DNA from: a virus
Virus record (IMG/VR): IMGVR_UViG_3300034104_005609
Location: 1-51,090 of that record
DNA length: 51,090 nucleotides
Direction: 5' to 3' (one strand)
Position numbers and translations under genes: made by a program. Shown in pieces: positions 34,867 through 43,014 of the stretch. Under the pieces are notes generated by a model. That model did not search any database, was not told where the DNA came from, and was given only the letters and a program-made list of their open reading frames with translations. Numbering within the stretch: position 1 is the stretch's first letter; the number at the start of each line of letters is the position of its first letter.

Positions 34867-35241
34867 GTGCAACAAAGTAGTTTTAATACATATGGCAAAC
34901 ACCAAATTGCCGATATCTGGGGATGCGACTCAGATACTATCGATAATTTTGCATTTATGAAAGCTCTATGTGAGCTGGCTGCAAATGCAACTGGAGCAAC
35001 TGTAGTGGATATCATCTTTAAAGATTTCGAGCCACAGGGACTGACTATTCTAGTTCTTCTCGAGGAATCTCATTTAAGTATTCATACTTACCCAGAGTTT
35101 GGATTTATAGCATTTGATTGTTATACATGTTCAAATTATTGTTTTCCAGATCGTGCATTAGATGTTTTTAAACAGATTTTAAAACCTAGCAAGGTTGTTG
35201 AGAGATTTCTTGAGCGAGGTATTCAAGGAGTAATAGAATAA
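34867..35241 (+). CDS. speD: S-adenosylmethionine decarboxylase-family proenzyme
   Basis: SpeD decarboxylates AdoMet to give the aminopropyl donor for spermidine. The 124-residue protein has the self-cleaving EESHLSIHTYPE, with cleavage expected at Glu67-Ser68 to make the pyruvoyl group, plus His73 and FDCYTC (Cys85), the proton donor. Length is that of the short bacterial type (1b). The GTG follows AAGGAGG. No spermidine synthase (speE) gene is nearby. Some SpeD relatives, including phage ones, have been reported to act on arginine or ornithine, so the substrate is not certain. Confidence 0.9.
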   Translation: MQQSSFNTYGKHQIADIWGCDSDTIDNFAFMKALCELAANATGATVVDIIFKDFEPQGLTILVLLEESHLSIHTYPEFGFIAFDCYTCSNYCFPDRALDVFKQILKPSKVVERFLERGIQGVIE

Positions 35242-35254
35242 AAGGAGGATTTCT

Positions 35255-38200
35255 ATGAGTTACGTGTCAGTACATAATCACACACACTATTCAAACTTAA
35301 GACTTTTAGATTGTATTATAAAGCCTGCCGAGCTCATAGATAGAGCCTACCAATTAGGACTATCAGGAGTCGCTATTACTGACCATGAAATTTTATCTGC
35401 TCATGTTGAGGCAGTTCAATATTATAAAAAGAATTATAAAGATAAGTCATTTAAATTGATTCTGGGAAATGAAATCTATTTAACAGAAGATCGTTCAATG
35501 GGGAGCCGCTATCCTCACTTTTTATTAATGGCTAGAAATAGTGAGGGTCATCGAGCCCTCAGAGAATTGAGCTCATTAGCTTGGTCACAATCATACTTTG
35601 ATCGAGGAATGGAAAGAGTTCCAGTTACAAAACAAGAGCTGCTATCTATCACTAAAAAATACCCCGATACTCTAATTGCTACGAGTGCATGTATTGGTGG
35701 TGAGCTTCCACAGTATATATTAAAACTAGATCAAGCCGAGAAGAATGGAAATCAAGCAGAGATTGTTCAACAGAAAAAAAATATTGTTGCGTTTGTTGAC
35801 TTTTTAAAAGAGTGTTTTGGTCAGTATCTATTCTTTGAAATAGCTCCAAATACAGCAGAAGAACAGAGAATTGTTAATAGGCGTATGCGCTCTCTCAGCA
35901 AATATTTCGGCATTCCACTTTTATTCGCCACAGATTCTCATTATACAGAAAAATCTGATCGAGAGATTCATAAAGCCTTTCTTAACTCTAAACATGGTGA
36001 GCGTGAGGTTGATGATTTTTATTCGACAGCCTATATAATGACAGAAGAAGAAGTATGGGAATATTTACAATTAGACTTTTCTAGAGAAGAGTTTGATGAG
36101 ATGGTTCGAGTCTCCCAAACCGTCCTAAGCTGGGTTGAGGACTACGATCTATTCACCCCTCAGCTCATACCTACTATTGAAGTTTCTCCTATCTATATTG
36201 AAAAGCCTCTCATTGGTGGATATCAGTATCTAATGAAGATGAGAATGAGCGAGTCCTTACAGGATCAGTATTGGGTGACAACCTGTGTTGAAAAGCTAAA
36301 AGAAAAGTCATTATTGAATGATACATATCTATCAAGGCTAAATCAAGAAGCACAAGAAATTTGGGGAATCAGTGAGACTCTAGGGTTGCGTATGACATCG
36401 TATTACAATACTATGGCTAAAATTATAGAGTTGGTATGGACAAAAGGAGATAGTTTAGTTGGTGTAGCTCGAGGAAGTGCCACAGGATTTTTGTCTTGCT
36501 ATCTTCTTGGAATCACACAGCTTGATCCTATAAAATGGAATCTACCACACTGGAGACACCTAACTGCTACAAGACCAGAATTACCCGATATAGATTTTGA
36601 TACTCAAGCCCTAAGAAGAGGTCAAATTCTACAAGCTATCAAAGACTTCTTCGGCGACCATAATGTTTTAAATATCTGTACATTTGGAACAGAGGGACCT
36701 AAATCAGCCATTCTAACAGCCTGTAGAGGGCTTGGAATTGATAGTGATGTAGGACTCTATTTAACAGGCATGATTCCTCAAGAAAGAGGGTTTACGTGGC
36801 CTCTGAGCGATTGCCTATATGGGAATCGAGAAAAAGATAGAGACCCTATCTATTCTTTAAAAATGGAAGTAGAAAAGTATCCAGGTCTCGAGCAAATGGT
36901 TTTAAAGATAGAAGGTCTTGTAAATAAGCGTTCAATTCATGCCGCAGGTGTTTATATATTCAATGATGGATTCTTAGAGCGTAATGCATTAATGAGGGCT
37001 CCAAATGGGCAGTATATTACTCAATGGGATATGAATGACTCGGATTATATGGGTTGTTTGAAGTATGACTTTCTCACAATCGAAGCTTTAGATAAGATTA
37101 GAACTGCTATGGACTTGTTAGTTGAAGATGGCTTGATGCAGGATCAGGGCTCACTTAAAGCAAATTATGACCACTACCTACATCCCGACGTGCTGGAATA
37201 TTCCAAGAAAATGTGGGAACCAGGTGGCAATGGTGAAGTTATAAATCTTTTCCAGTTTGATACTCTTGTTGGGGGTCAAGCTATTAAAAAAGTTCAGCCA
37301 GAATCTCTAGAAGATGCAGCCTCAGCTAATTCTTTAATGAGATTAATGCCCCTAGATAATGGAGTAGTTCCTGTTGATAAATATGTTCAGTTCAAAAATA
37401 ATATTCAATTATGGTATCAAGAAATGCGTGAGAGTGGACTGACTCAAGATGATATGACTCTACTTGAGCCTCATTATCTTCCAGTATATGGAGTTCCCAA
37501 TACTCAAGAAGATATGATGGAAGTTCTCATGAATTCCCAGCTTGTAGGATTTTCTTTGGAAGAGGCTAACTATGCTCGTAAAGTAGTTGGAAAGAAGAAG
37601 ATGGATGAAATTCCAAAGTTGAAGAAGATGATTTATGATAAGAGTGGTGCGCGCAAGCAGTTACTAGATTATATTTATTCTACTGCTATCGAGCCGCAAC
37701 TAGGCTACAGTTTCAGTAGAAATCACACTACTCCTTATACTGCCATTGCCCTTCAAGAATTGAATCTCTTTAATCGCTATCCAAGTCTATATTGGAACAC
37801 TGCTTGTCTTTTTGTTAATGCAGGAGCAGAAGATGATAAGGCTACAGATTATGCTAAGATAGCTGTTGCAATAGGGTATATTAAATCTAATGGGGTTAAT
37901 GTTTCACTTCCCGATATTAACAGGTCTAAGTTTAATTTTAGTCCAGATCTAGAAGGAGATAGAATATTCTTTGGTTTGAAGGGATTAGCAAATATTGGCG
38001 ATGATGTGGTTAACAAAATAATAGAAAATCGACCATATCTTTCGATGGAAGATTTTATTCAAAAGAATAATCCCTCTAAGTTAGCTATGGTCTCTCTAAT
38101 AAAGTCAGGCGCTTTTGATCGAGTAGAACAGATAGATAGATACGACATTATGAAGAAATATTTATTGTCTACTATTCCTGAGAAGACTAGAATATCTTTA

Positions 38201-39031
38201 CAGACTGTTCCCACTCTGATAGCAAACAATTTAATTACAGAAGAGATGAGTCGAGAGCTTTCAATATTTGAATTCAATAGATATTTAAAGACGCACAAAA
38301 AGGGTGCATATTATAATCTAGATTATAGGGCTATGCAATTTTATTCACAATACTTTAATATTGATCTGATCGAAGTACAAGCAGGCTCAGAGGTAATTAA
38401 GTGTACAGTCTGGGATAAACTTTATAATAAAGAAATGCATAGTTTGAGGCAATGGCTAACAAATAATTCTGACTCGCTAAAAGAAGCCCTTAATCGAGAA
38501 GCTTTTGAAGAAGAGTGGAATAAGTATGCTTATGGTAATTTAGCTTCATGGGAAATGGATTCAGTAAGCTTTTATCATTCATTTCACGAACTAGATAAAA
38601 TTAGTGATCGTAGCTATGGACTCTCAAAATTCTATGACTTACCAAGCTATCCAGAAGTAGAAAAAATATTAGAGTTCGGCAGAAAGCGCATTCCAATTTT
38701 TAAAACTAGTGTTATAGCTGGAACCATATTGGGCAAAGATAAAATGAAGTCTACTGTTTCTATATTAACTACTGATGGAGTAGTATATGTCAAATTTAGG
38801 CCTGAACAGTTTGCTCACTATGACAAGCAGACATCCGAAACAAGAGACGATGGATCAAAGCGAATCCTTGATAGATCTTGGTTTAGTCGAGGCAAGAAGA
38901 TATTGTTAACTGGATTTAGGAGAGGCTCAGAATTTGTTCCAAAGAAATACTCACATACATCTACTGAAACTCTATACCTGATAGAAGATATAGATACAGA
39001 AGGTCAGCTAATCTTAAAAAGAGAAAGATAG
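35255..39031 (+). CDS. dnaE: DNA polymerase III alpha subunit, DnaE type
   Basis: This 1258-residue C-family polymerase is the phage replicase. The PHP domain begins with VHNHTHYSNLRLLD (His7, His9, His11) and ITDHE, so its metal ligands look kept. The polymerase core has VARGSATGF, the catalytic aspartates in PDIDFD (444-449), CTFGTEG, and the finger region. The NKRSIHAAG stretch and a C-terminal helix-hairpin-helix region (ENRPYLSMEDFI) are typical of DnaE. The typical tau-binding end is not recognisable. It starts 13 bases after speD. Most large phages use A- or B-family polymerases, so a DnaE is unusual. Confidence 0.95.
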   Translation: MSYVSVHNHTHYSNLRLLDCIIKPAELIDRAYQLGLSGVAITDHEILSAHVEAVQYYKKNYKDKSFKLILGNEIYLTEDRSMGSRYPHFLLMARNSEGHRALRELSSLAWSQSYFDRGMERVPVTKQELLSITKKYPDTLIATSACIGGELPQYILKLDQAEKNGNQAEIVQQKKNIVAFVDFLKECFGQYLFFEIAPNTAEEQRIVNRRMRSLSKYFGIPLLFATDSHYTEKSDREIHKAFLNSKHGEREVDDFYSTAYIMTEEEVWEYLQLDFSREEFDEMVRVSQTVLSWVEDYDLFTPQLIPTIEVSPIYIEKPLIGGYQYLMKMRMSESLQDQYWVTTCVEKLKEKSLLNDTYLSRLNQEAQEIWGISETLGLRMTSYYNTMAKIIELVWTKGDSLVGVARGSATGFLSCYLLGITQLDPIKWNLPHWRHLTATRPELPDIDFDTQALRRGQILQAIKDFFGDHNVLNICTFGTEGPKSAILTACRGLGIDSDVGLYLTGMIPQERGFTWPLSDCLYGNREKDRDPIYSLKMEVEKYPGLEQMVLKIEGLVNKRSIHAAGVYIFNDGFLERNALMRAPNGQYITQWDMNDSDYMGCLKYDFLTIEALDKIRTAMDLLVEDGLMQDQGSLKANYDHYLHPDVLEYSKKMWEPGGNGEVINLFQFDTLVGGQAIKKVQPESLEDAASANSLMRLMPLDNGVVPVDKYVQFKNNIQLWYQEMRESGLTQDDMTLLEPHYLPVYGVPNTQEDMMEVLMNSQLVGFSLEEANYARKVVGKKKMDEIPKLKKMIYDKSGARKQLLDYIYSTAIEPQLGYSFSRNHTTPYTAIALQELNLFNRYPSLYWNTACLFVNAGAEDDKATDYAKIAVAIGYIKSNGVNVSLPDINRSKFNFSPDLEGDRIFFGLKGLANIGDDVVNKIIENRPYLSMEDFIQKNNPSKLAMVSLIKSGAFDRVEQIDRYDIMKKYLLSTIPEKTRISLQTVPTLIANNLITEEMSRELSIFEFNRYLKTHKKGAYYNLDYRAMQFYSQYFNIDLIEVQAGSEVIKCTVWDKLYNKEMHSLRQWLTNNSDSLKEALNREAFEEEWNKYAYGNLASWEMDSVSFYHSFHELDKISDRSYGLSKFYDLPSYPEVEKILEFGRKRIPIFKTSVIAGTILGKDKMKSTVSILTTDGVVYVKFRPEQFAHYDKQTSETRDDGSKRILDRSWFSRGKKILLTGFRRGSEFVPKKYSHTSTETLYLIEDIDTEGQLILKRER

Positions 39032-39060
39032 TTGACAATTATAATTAACTATGATATAAT
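39032..39060 (+). promoter_or_regulatory. Consensus sigma-A promoter, TTGACA-N17-TATAAT
   Basis: Perfect boxes at 39032-39037 and 39055-39060, spacer 17, TGA extended -10. It directly follows dnaE and leads the last plus-strand genes. Confidence 0.93.
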
Positions 39061-39086
39061 AAAAATATAAAGAAAGGAGATGGATA

Positions 39087-39446
39087 ATGAGATTAGAGGA
39101 TTTAGGTAAAAAGCTATTTGCAGATGCATCTCCGCTAGATAATGAATTAATCTTACAGAAGTTTGAAGAATTTTTTAGTGAAAATCCAACTGCACAATAC
39201 TTTATACTTCTCTCAAAAGAAGTTGACTACTATACTGTATTTAAGACTGCGGTCAATGGTGGCAATGCAGAATCTCTACTAGAATACTTTTCTAATAGTT
39301 GGTTTGGATTATTAAACGAGGATGTAATGGTTCCAATGAAAGATATTGTTCACTTAGAGATTAGAGAAGATGGCTCTTTAGAGATATGGATTCAGAGCGT
39401 ATATTTTCACTTGGCTCCATTTGATTGGGGAGTAGAGCAATTATGA
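39087..39446 (+). CDS. Unknown protein (119 aa)
   Basis: A soluble, slightly acidic alpha/beta protein with no motif I recognise. The ATG follows AAAGGAG. Its TGA overlaps the ATG of the next gene, and five genes in a row are joined by such overlaps, so they are one transcript from 39032 and end with the resolvase gene. Confidence 0.68.
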   Translation: MRLEDLGKKLFADASPLDNELILQKFEEFFSENPTAQYFILLSKEVDYYTVFKTAVNGGNAESLLEYFSNSWFGLLNEDVMVPMKDIVHLEIREDGSLEIWIQSVYFHLAPFDWGVEQL

Positions 39447-39700
39447 GTTCAATGGTAGTAAATTGTTTTAATTTTACCCTTGGTGCTACTTGTCATATGG
39501 ACAGTGGCATCAAGATTGAGATTTATAGAACTAGTGCAGAAGAAATTGTTAGAGTTGTTCAGGCTACAGGAACTCAAGCAATAACTTTAATAGGCCCTAG
39601 AGATTTTATTGAAAAAATCAGATTAGATATTTTAAAATTGATAGATATAGAAGTATTTACAATAGGAGGAACAAATGATGTATCAACTGAAGGTAACTGA
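39443..39700 (+). CDS. Small unknown protein (85 aa)
   Basis: No function is recognised. The sequence has alternating strands and helices (IKIEIYRTSAEEIVRVVQATG, TLIGPRDFIEKIRLDILKL), suggesting a small ferredoxin-like fold. The ATG at 39443 overlaps the preceding stop (ATGA) and lies a normal distance after GGAG; an earlier ATG at 39425 sits within the preceding gene without a site. The next gene overlaps its end by 26 bases. Confidence 0.62.
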   Translation: MSSMVVNCFNFTLGATCHMDSGIKIEIYRTSAEEIVRVVQATGTQAITLIGPRDFIEKIRLDILKLIDIEVFTIGGTNDVSTEGN

Positions 39701-39887
39701 AGAATTTTTAACTCTTGATGAGGATCAAGCAGAGGGCTTAGTACAGGCTGCAAAAGAAGCTGGTCCAACAAAAGGCTATGAAGTGGTTGGATATTCAACT
39801 AGTAAAAAATCAAAAAAGATGAGCGATTATTATCTTGTTAAAATTATTAAAGAGTTTAATAAAGAGAAGGATCTGATTATTGAATAA
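39675..39887 (+). CDS. Small unknown protein (70 aa)
   Basis: A short charged protein without known motifs. ATG at 39675 (or the adjacent 39678) follows AGGAGGAAC. It overlaps the previous gene and its stop shares one base with the dUTPase ATG, so it belongs to the same coupled run. The TLDEDQAEGLVQAAKEAG helix suggests a small DNA- or protein-binding fold, but that is a guess. Confidence 0.62.
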   Translation: MMYQLKVTEEFLTLDEDQAEGLVQAAKEAGPTKGYEVVGYSTSKKSKKMSDYYLVKIIKEFNKEKDLIIE

Positions 39888-40345
39888 TGCGAGGTTTTTA
39901 TTATGTTAAAGACGAGTGTGCCGTTAGCAATGCTAAATCTAGGGCAATCCCTTTGCCTAGTCGAGGAACCACTAAAGCAGCTGGCTACGATTTTTATTCT
40001 CCTAATGATTTTGTAATTGAGCCTGGGCAGACATGTATGATTTGGACAGATATCAAAGCATTATTTTCAGAAGATGAAGTCTTAAAAATTTATCCCCGAT
40101 CAAGCATGTCGGTACAAAGAAATCTAGTGCTAAAAAATACTGTGGGAATAATTGACTCTGATTACTATGGAAATAAAAGCAATGATGGCAATATAGGTAT
40201 TGCACTATGGAACACTGGAAATATATCCCAAAGTGTAAAACAAGGAGAAAAAATAGCTCAAGGTATATTTGAAAAATATTACACGACTACTGAGGCTAAT
40301 TTGATTTCTGAGCGACAAGGTGGATTTGGAAGTACTGGCCTATGA
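39887..40345 (+). CDS. dut: dUTPase
   Basis: dUTPase splits dUTP to dUMP and pyrophosphate, feeding ThyA and keeping uracil out of DNA. The 152-residue trimeric-type protein has all five motifs: AGYDFYSP, PRSSMSVQ, GIIDSDYYGN, EKIAQGIF and the C-terminal RQGGFGSTG. Motif III has DSDYYGN for the usual DxDYRG. The ATG overlaps the previous stop codon. The gene end overlaps the resolvase start (ATGA). Its presence supports thymine DNA in this phage. Confidence 0.93.
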   Translation: MRGFYYVKDECAVSNAKSRAIPLPSRGTTKAAGYDFYSPNDFVIEPGQTCMIWTDIKALFSEDEVLKIYPRSSMSVQRNLVLKNTVGIIDSDYYGNKSNDGNIGIALWNTGNISQSVKQGEKIAQGIFEKYYTTTEANLISERQGGFGSTGL

Positions 40346-40812
40346 TATATTTTGCTATAGACCAATCTTCAAATATTTCTGGATATTCTGTTTGGAGAAA
40401 TGCTGAACTGATAGAATTTGGAAAGGTTCAATTTGAGGGAGAGTTTATAGACAGGGTTTTTGAGTTGAAGCTGTGGATGATATCGAAGATTGATGAGTAT
40501 GAGGAAGAGCAAGTAGAGGTTGTAATTGAAGAAATTCAGGAGCAGTCTAATATGCAGACCTTTAAGAAATTGGCTATGCTACAGGGAGCTCTTTTACTTT
40601 CTTTGCGAGAGCGTGAGATAAAATATCATTTAGTGTATGCCTCTCAATGGAAATCTAGTTCTGGTATTAAAGGCAAAAATCGTGGCGAACAAAAAAGAAA
40701 TACCCAAGAATATGTGCTTCAAAAATATGGTAAGAAATGTACACAAGATGAAGCTGATGCTATCTGTATTGGTGAATATATAGCTACTAGAATAGAAAAT
40801 TGGGGCCTCTAA
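40342..40812 (+). CDS. RuvC-like Holliday-junction resolvase
   Basis: A 156-residue RNase H-fold nuclease of the RuvC type. The acid residues are Asp7 (AIDQSSNISGYSV), Glu in VVIEEIQEQ, and the final Asp pair in DEADAICIG. It should cut branched DNA during late replication and packaging. ATG overlaps the dUTPase stop. Its own TAA lies in the loop of the convergent terminator hairpin. Confidence 0.85.
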   Translation: MIYFAIDQSSNISGYSVWRNAELIEFGKVQFEGEFIDRVFELKLWMISKIDEYEEEQVEVVIEEIQEQSNMQTFKKLAMLQGALLLSLREREIKYHLVYASQWKSSSGIKGKNRGEQKRNTQEYVLQKYGKKCTQDEADAICIGEYIATRIENWGL

Positions 40813-40827
40813 GGGCCCCATTTTTTT
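40801..40827 (+). terminator. Strong terminator at the convergence point
   Basis: TGGGGCC and GGCCCCA pair around TCTAAG (40801-40820) and are followed by seven T. It contains the resolvase stop and lies just past the end of the minus-strand gene at 40826, whose transcript would also read it as a hairpin, but followed by ATTTTC. So it probably acts from both sides, more strongly on the plus strand. Confidence 0.9.
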
Positions 40828-42997
40828 ATATCTGTGGAGTAATTTTTATGGCATTCATCGACATAATTCCGTCATGTGATAAAGGAATAGAAAAAGATTG
40901 TAAATAATGATCTCCCTGTATTTGAGTATTAGAATCAGATAGGTTTATTCTATTATTTGGTTCTAAAAAATATAGTGGAACTGAATTAATGGAAACTGTT
41001 TCATTATAATTTGTATGAGTATAAAGAAGATTTTTGATATAAGAAAAGGCGTCATCTTTAAATTGAAAATTAGTATCATCTAGATTAGGAACCTGAGATT
41101 TCAACACACTAATATATGAAGTTCCTATTGCTGACAATTGATATTCAAGCTCTATGGCTTGCTCATTTTTTGCTTGGAATTGAGAAATTGTTTCAGTTGC
41201 AGTTTTATCTTCAAATATAATTATTTTTTGACTAAAATCTACAGTACTTGGATATAAAACCTGAATGCTATCGCTTTTATAAGACTTAACCCTTCTTCCT
41301 ATTGAATTTACAGAAAACTTACCGACTGAAGTAGAGTCGTCTATTATATCAAAGAAATACTTCCAGGTATTTGGATTTCCATTTGGAAAAGAGGCATTAA
41401 ATGCACCCGAACCACTAGATGTTGAATAATATCTCCAATATCCAGTAGTTGCAGTTATTTTTTTATATATACCAAGATTATCTTTTGAATTATATTGAAA
41501 AAATCGTTTAAGTTCTGGATAGTAATGATTTTCAATAGCACCTGGATTTTCTTGTTCGTTAAATTCTGTTACATCAATAATATATTGTTGCCATGGTTGG
41601 TTATAGTTAACCTCACTATTAGGATTCCACTTATCAAAATATACTGTTGTTGTAGAAAAATTAGCTTTTAATGGAAAGTCTAGTGTGATTGTTGTTCCAT
41701 CAATATATGAAACTCTAGTATTGTATTCTAGATCTGTATCAACTGCAGTTGAAACATATGATCCTACAACAATATCTGCACTACTATCTACTGTAAGGGT
41801 ATAGCTTCCAATTGTTCCAGTTCCAGTTCTAGTAATTCTTGTAAATCCATAAAAAGTACTTGGAACTACTGGTATAGAATCTATTGCTACATGATACAAT
41901 ATATCTTTTCCATATACAAAGAAATCATTTTTAATACCTCTCCAATTCGGAGTATTAGAATATGATGATATAATTTCTTTATCTGAAAAATCATAAATAT
42001 ATGGTATTCCATCAAATCTTGAAGAATATTTTGCATTATTTTCATCTTGTAAAACACCTATTTCAGATATATTGCCAGTTAAATTTCTTTTTAGTTGAAA
42101 GATAAAATTCCCATCTATATTAAAAAAATACTCATATTGACCAGGTAATACACCTTTTATTTGTTCTAATATATCTGTAACTTTATTATTTGCAGATACA
42201 GATATTTGTGAGTCAGACCCTAAAAGCTGTGGACTTAGTGGAACTTGTAATGATATTATAGATCCACTGTTTAAAGTAACAGTAGTTACACTTGGACTAC
42301 CACTTGCATATGGTGTTGCACTATTAAAATCAAATGATCTATTGTTTAATGTATATAGGGTAATATTTGAATTTACGACTTCTGTAAGAGTATCTGCATA
42401 ATAAGGAACATCTAAAACAATTACTTTTGACCTGTCTATTCCACCAAAATATGATACACTATCAATGATAATATCTCTATATGCCACTGCTTGATTTGTT
42501 AAAGAGCTAACAAAATTAGTATCATATCCAAGCTCACCAGCAATATCTCCATTTAAAAGAACCATTTTATCTTGAGCTTCTACTGAAATGCTACTATCAT
42601 CTGTGGTATGAGATAATCCTATTTGAGTAGGTACAAAAGTTCCTAGATTAAAATATATTATAGGCTCTGCTAGATATTTAAATTCTGATGAAACTTGATC
42701 TGGAAATCTACCATAATATGTATTATTAGATAAGCCTATTGAAATCTTTATTTTTTTACTTATACTAATTTCTTCAGCAACCTCAGGAAGAAAATAGGTA
42801 TTTGTATCTAGAACTAACTGAAGGCTTATAGTTCTCCTTATTATACTATTTCCATCAACATTAAGAGAGCCAGAGCGAACTAGCCCCTGGATCTCTTTAA
42901 TCTTACTTTCTTCCCATGTTAAAAGTTCAATTTTTATATATATCTCTCTATCTCGACTTAAAAATAATTCGTCTAAAAAAGCTCGATTAAATTGCAT
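40826..42997 (-). CDS. Baseplate/tail hub-like protein
   Basis: A 723-residue mainly beta protein. Near its start is YIKIELLTWEESKIKEIQG, then SGSLNVDGNSIIRRTISL, a pattern seen in phage tail proteins of the DUF5048 type. Around 41640-41830 it holds a beta module also present in two neighbours (see findings). It is the last of five structural genes read leftwards and ends against the convergent terminator. The ATG follows AAAGGAG. It is probably in the baseplate or tail tip. Confidence 0.68.
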   Translation of the reverse strand: MQFNRAFLDELFLSRDREIYIKIELLTWEESKIKEIQGLVRSGSLNVDGNSIIRRTISLQLVLDTNTYFLPEVAEEISISKKIKISIGLSNNTYYGRFPDQVSSEFKYLAEPIIYFNLGTFVPTQIGLSHTTDDSSISVEAQDKMVLLNGDIAGELGYDTNFVSSLTNQAVAYRDIIIDSVSYFGGIDRSKVIVLDVPYYADTLTEVVNSNITLYTLNNRSFDFNSATPYASGSPSVTTVTLNSGSIISLQVPLSPQLLGSDSQISVSANNKVTDILEQIKGVLPGQYEYFFNIDGNFIFQLKRNLTGNISEIGVLQDENNAKYSSRFDGIPYIYDFSDKEIISSYSNTPNWRGIKNDFFVYGKDILYHVAIDSIPVVPSTFYGFTRITRTGTGTIGSYTLTVDSSADIVVGSYVSTAVDTDLEYNTRVSYIDGTTITLDFPLKANFSTTTVYFDKWNPNSEVNYNQPWQQYIIDVTEFNEQENPGAIENHYYPELKRFFQYNSKDNLGIYKKITATTGYWRYYSTSSGSGAFNASFPNGNPNTWKYFFDIIDDSTSVGKFSVNSIGRRVKSYKSDSIQVLYPSTVDFSQKIIIFEDKTATETISQFQAKNEQAIELEYQLSAIGTSYISVLKSQVPNLDDTNFQFKDDAFSYIKNLLYTHTNYNETVSINSVPLYFLEPNNRINLSDSNTQIQGDHYLQSFSIPLSHDGIMSMNAIKITPQI

Positions 42998-43014
42998 CTC
43001 CTTTATCCTCCATT

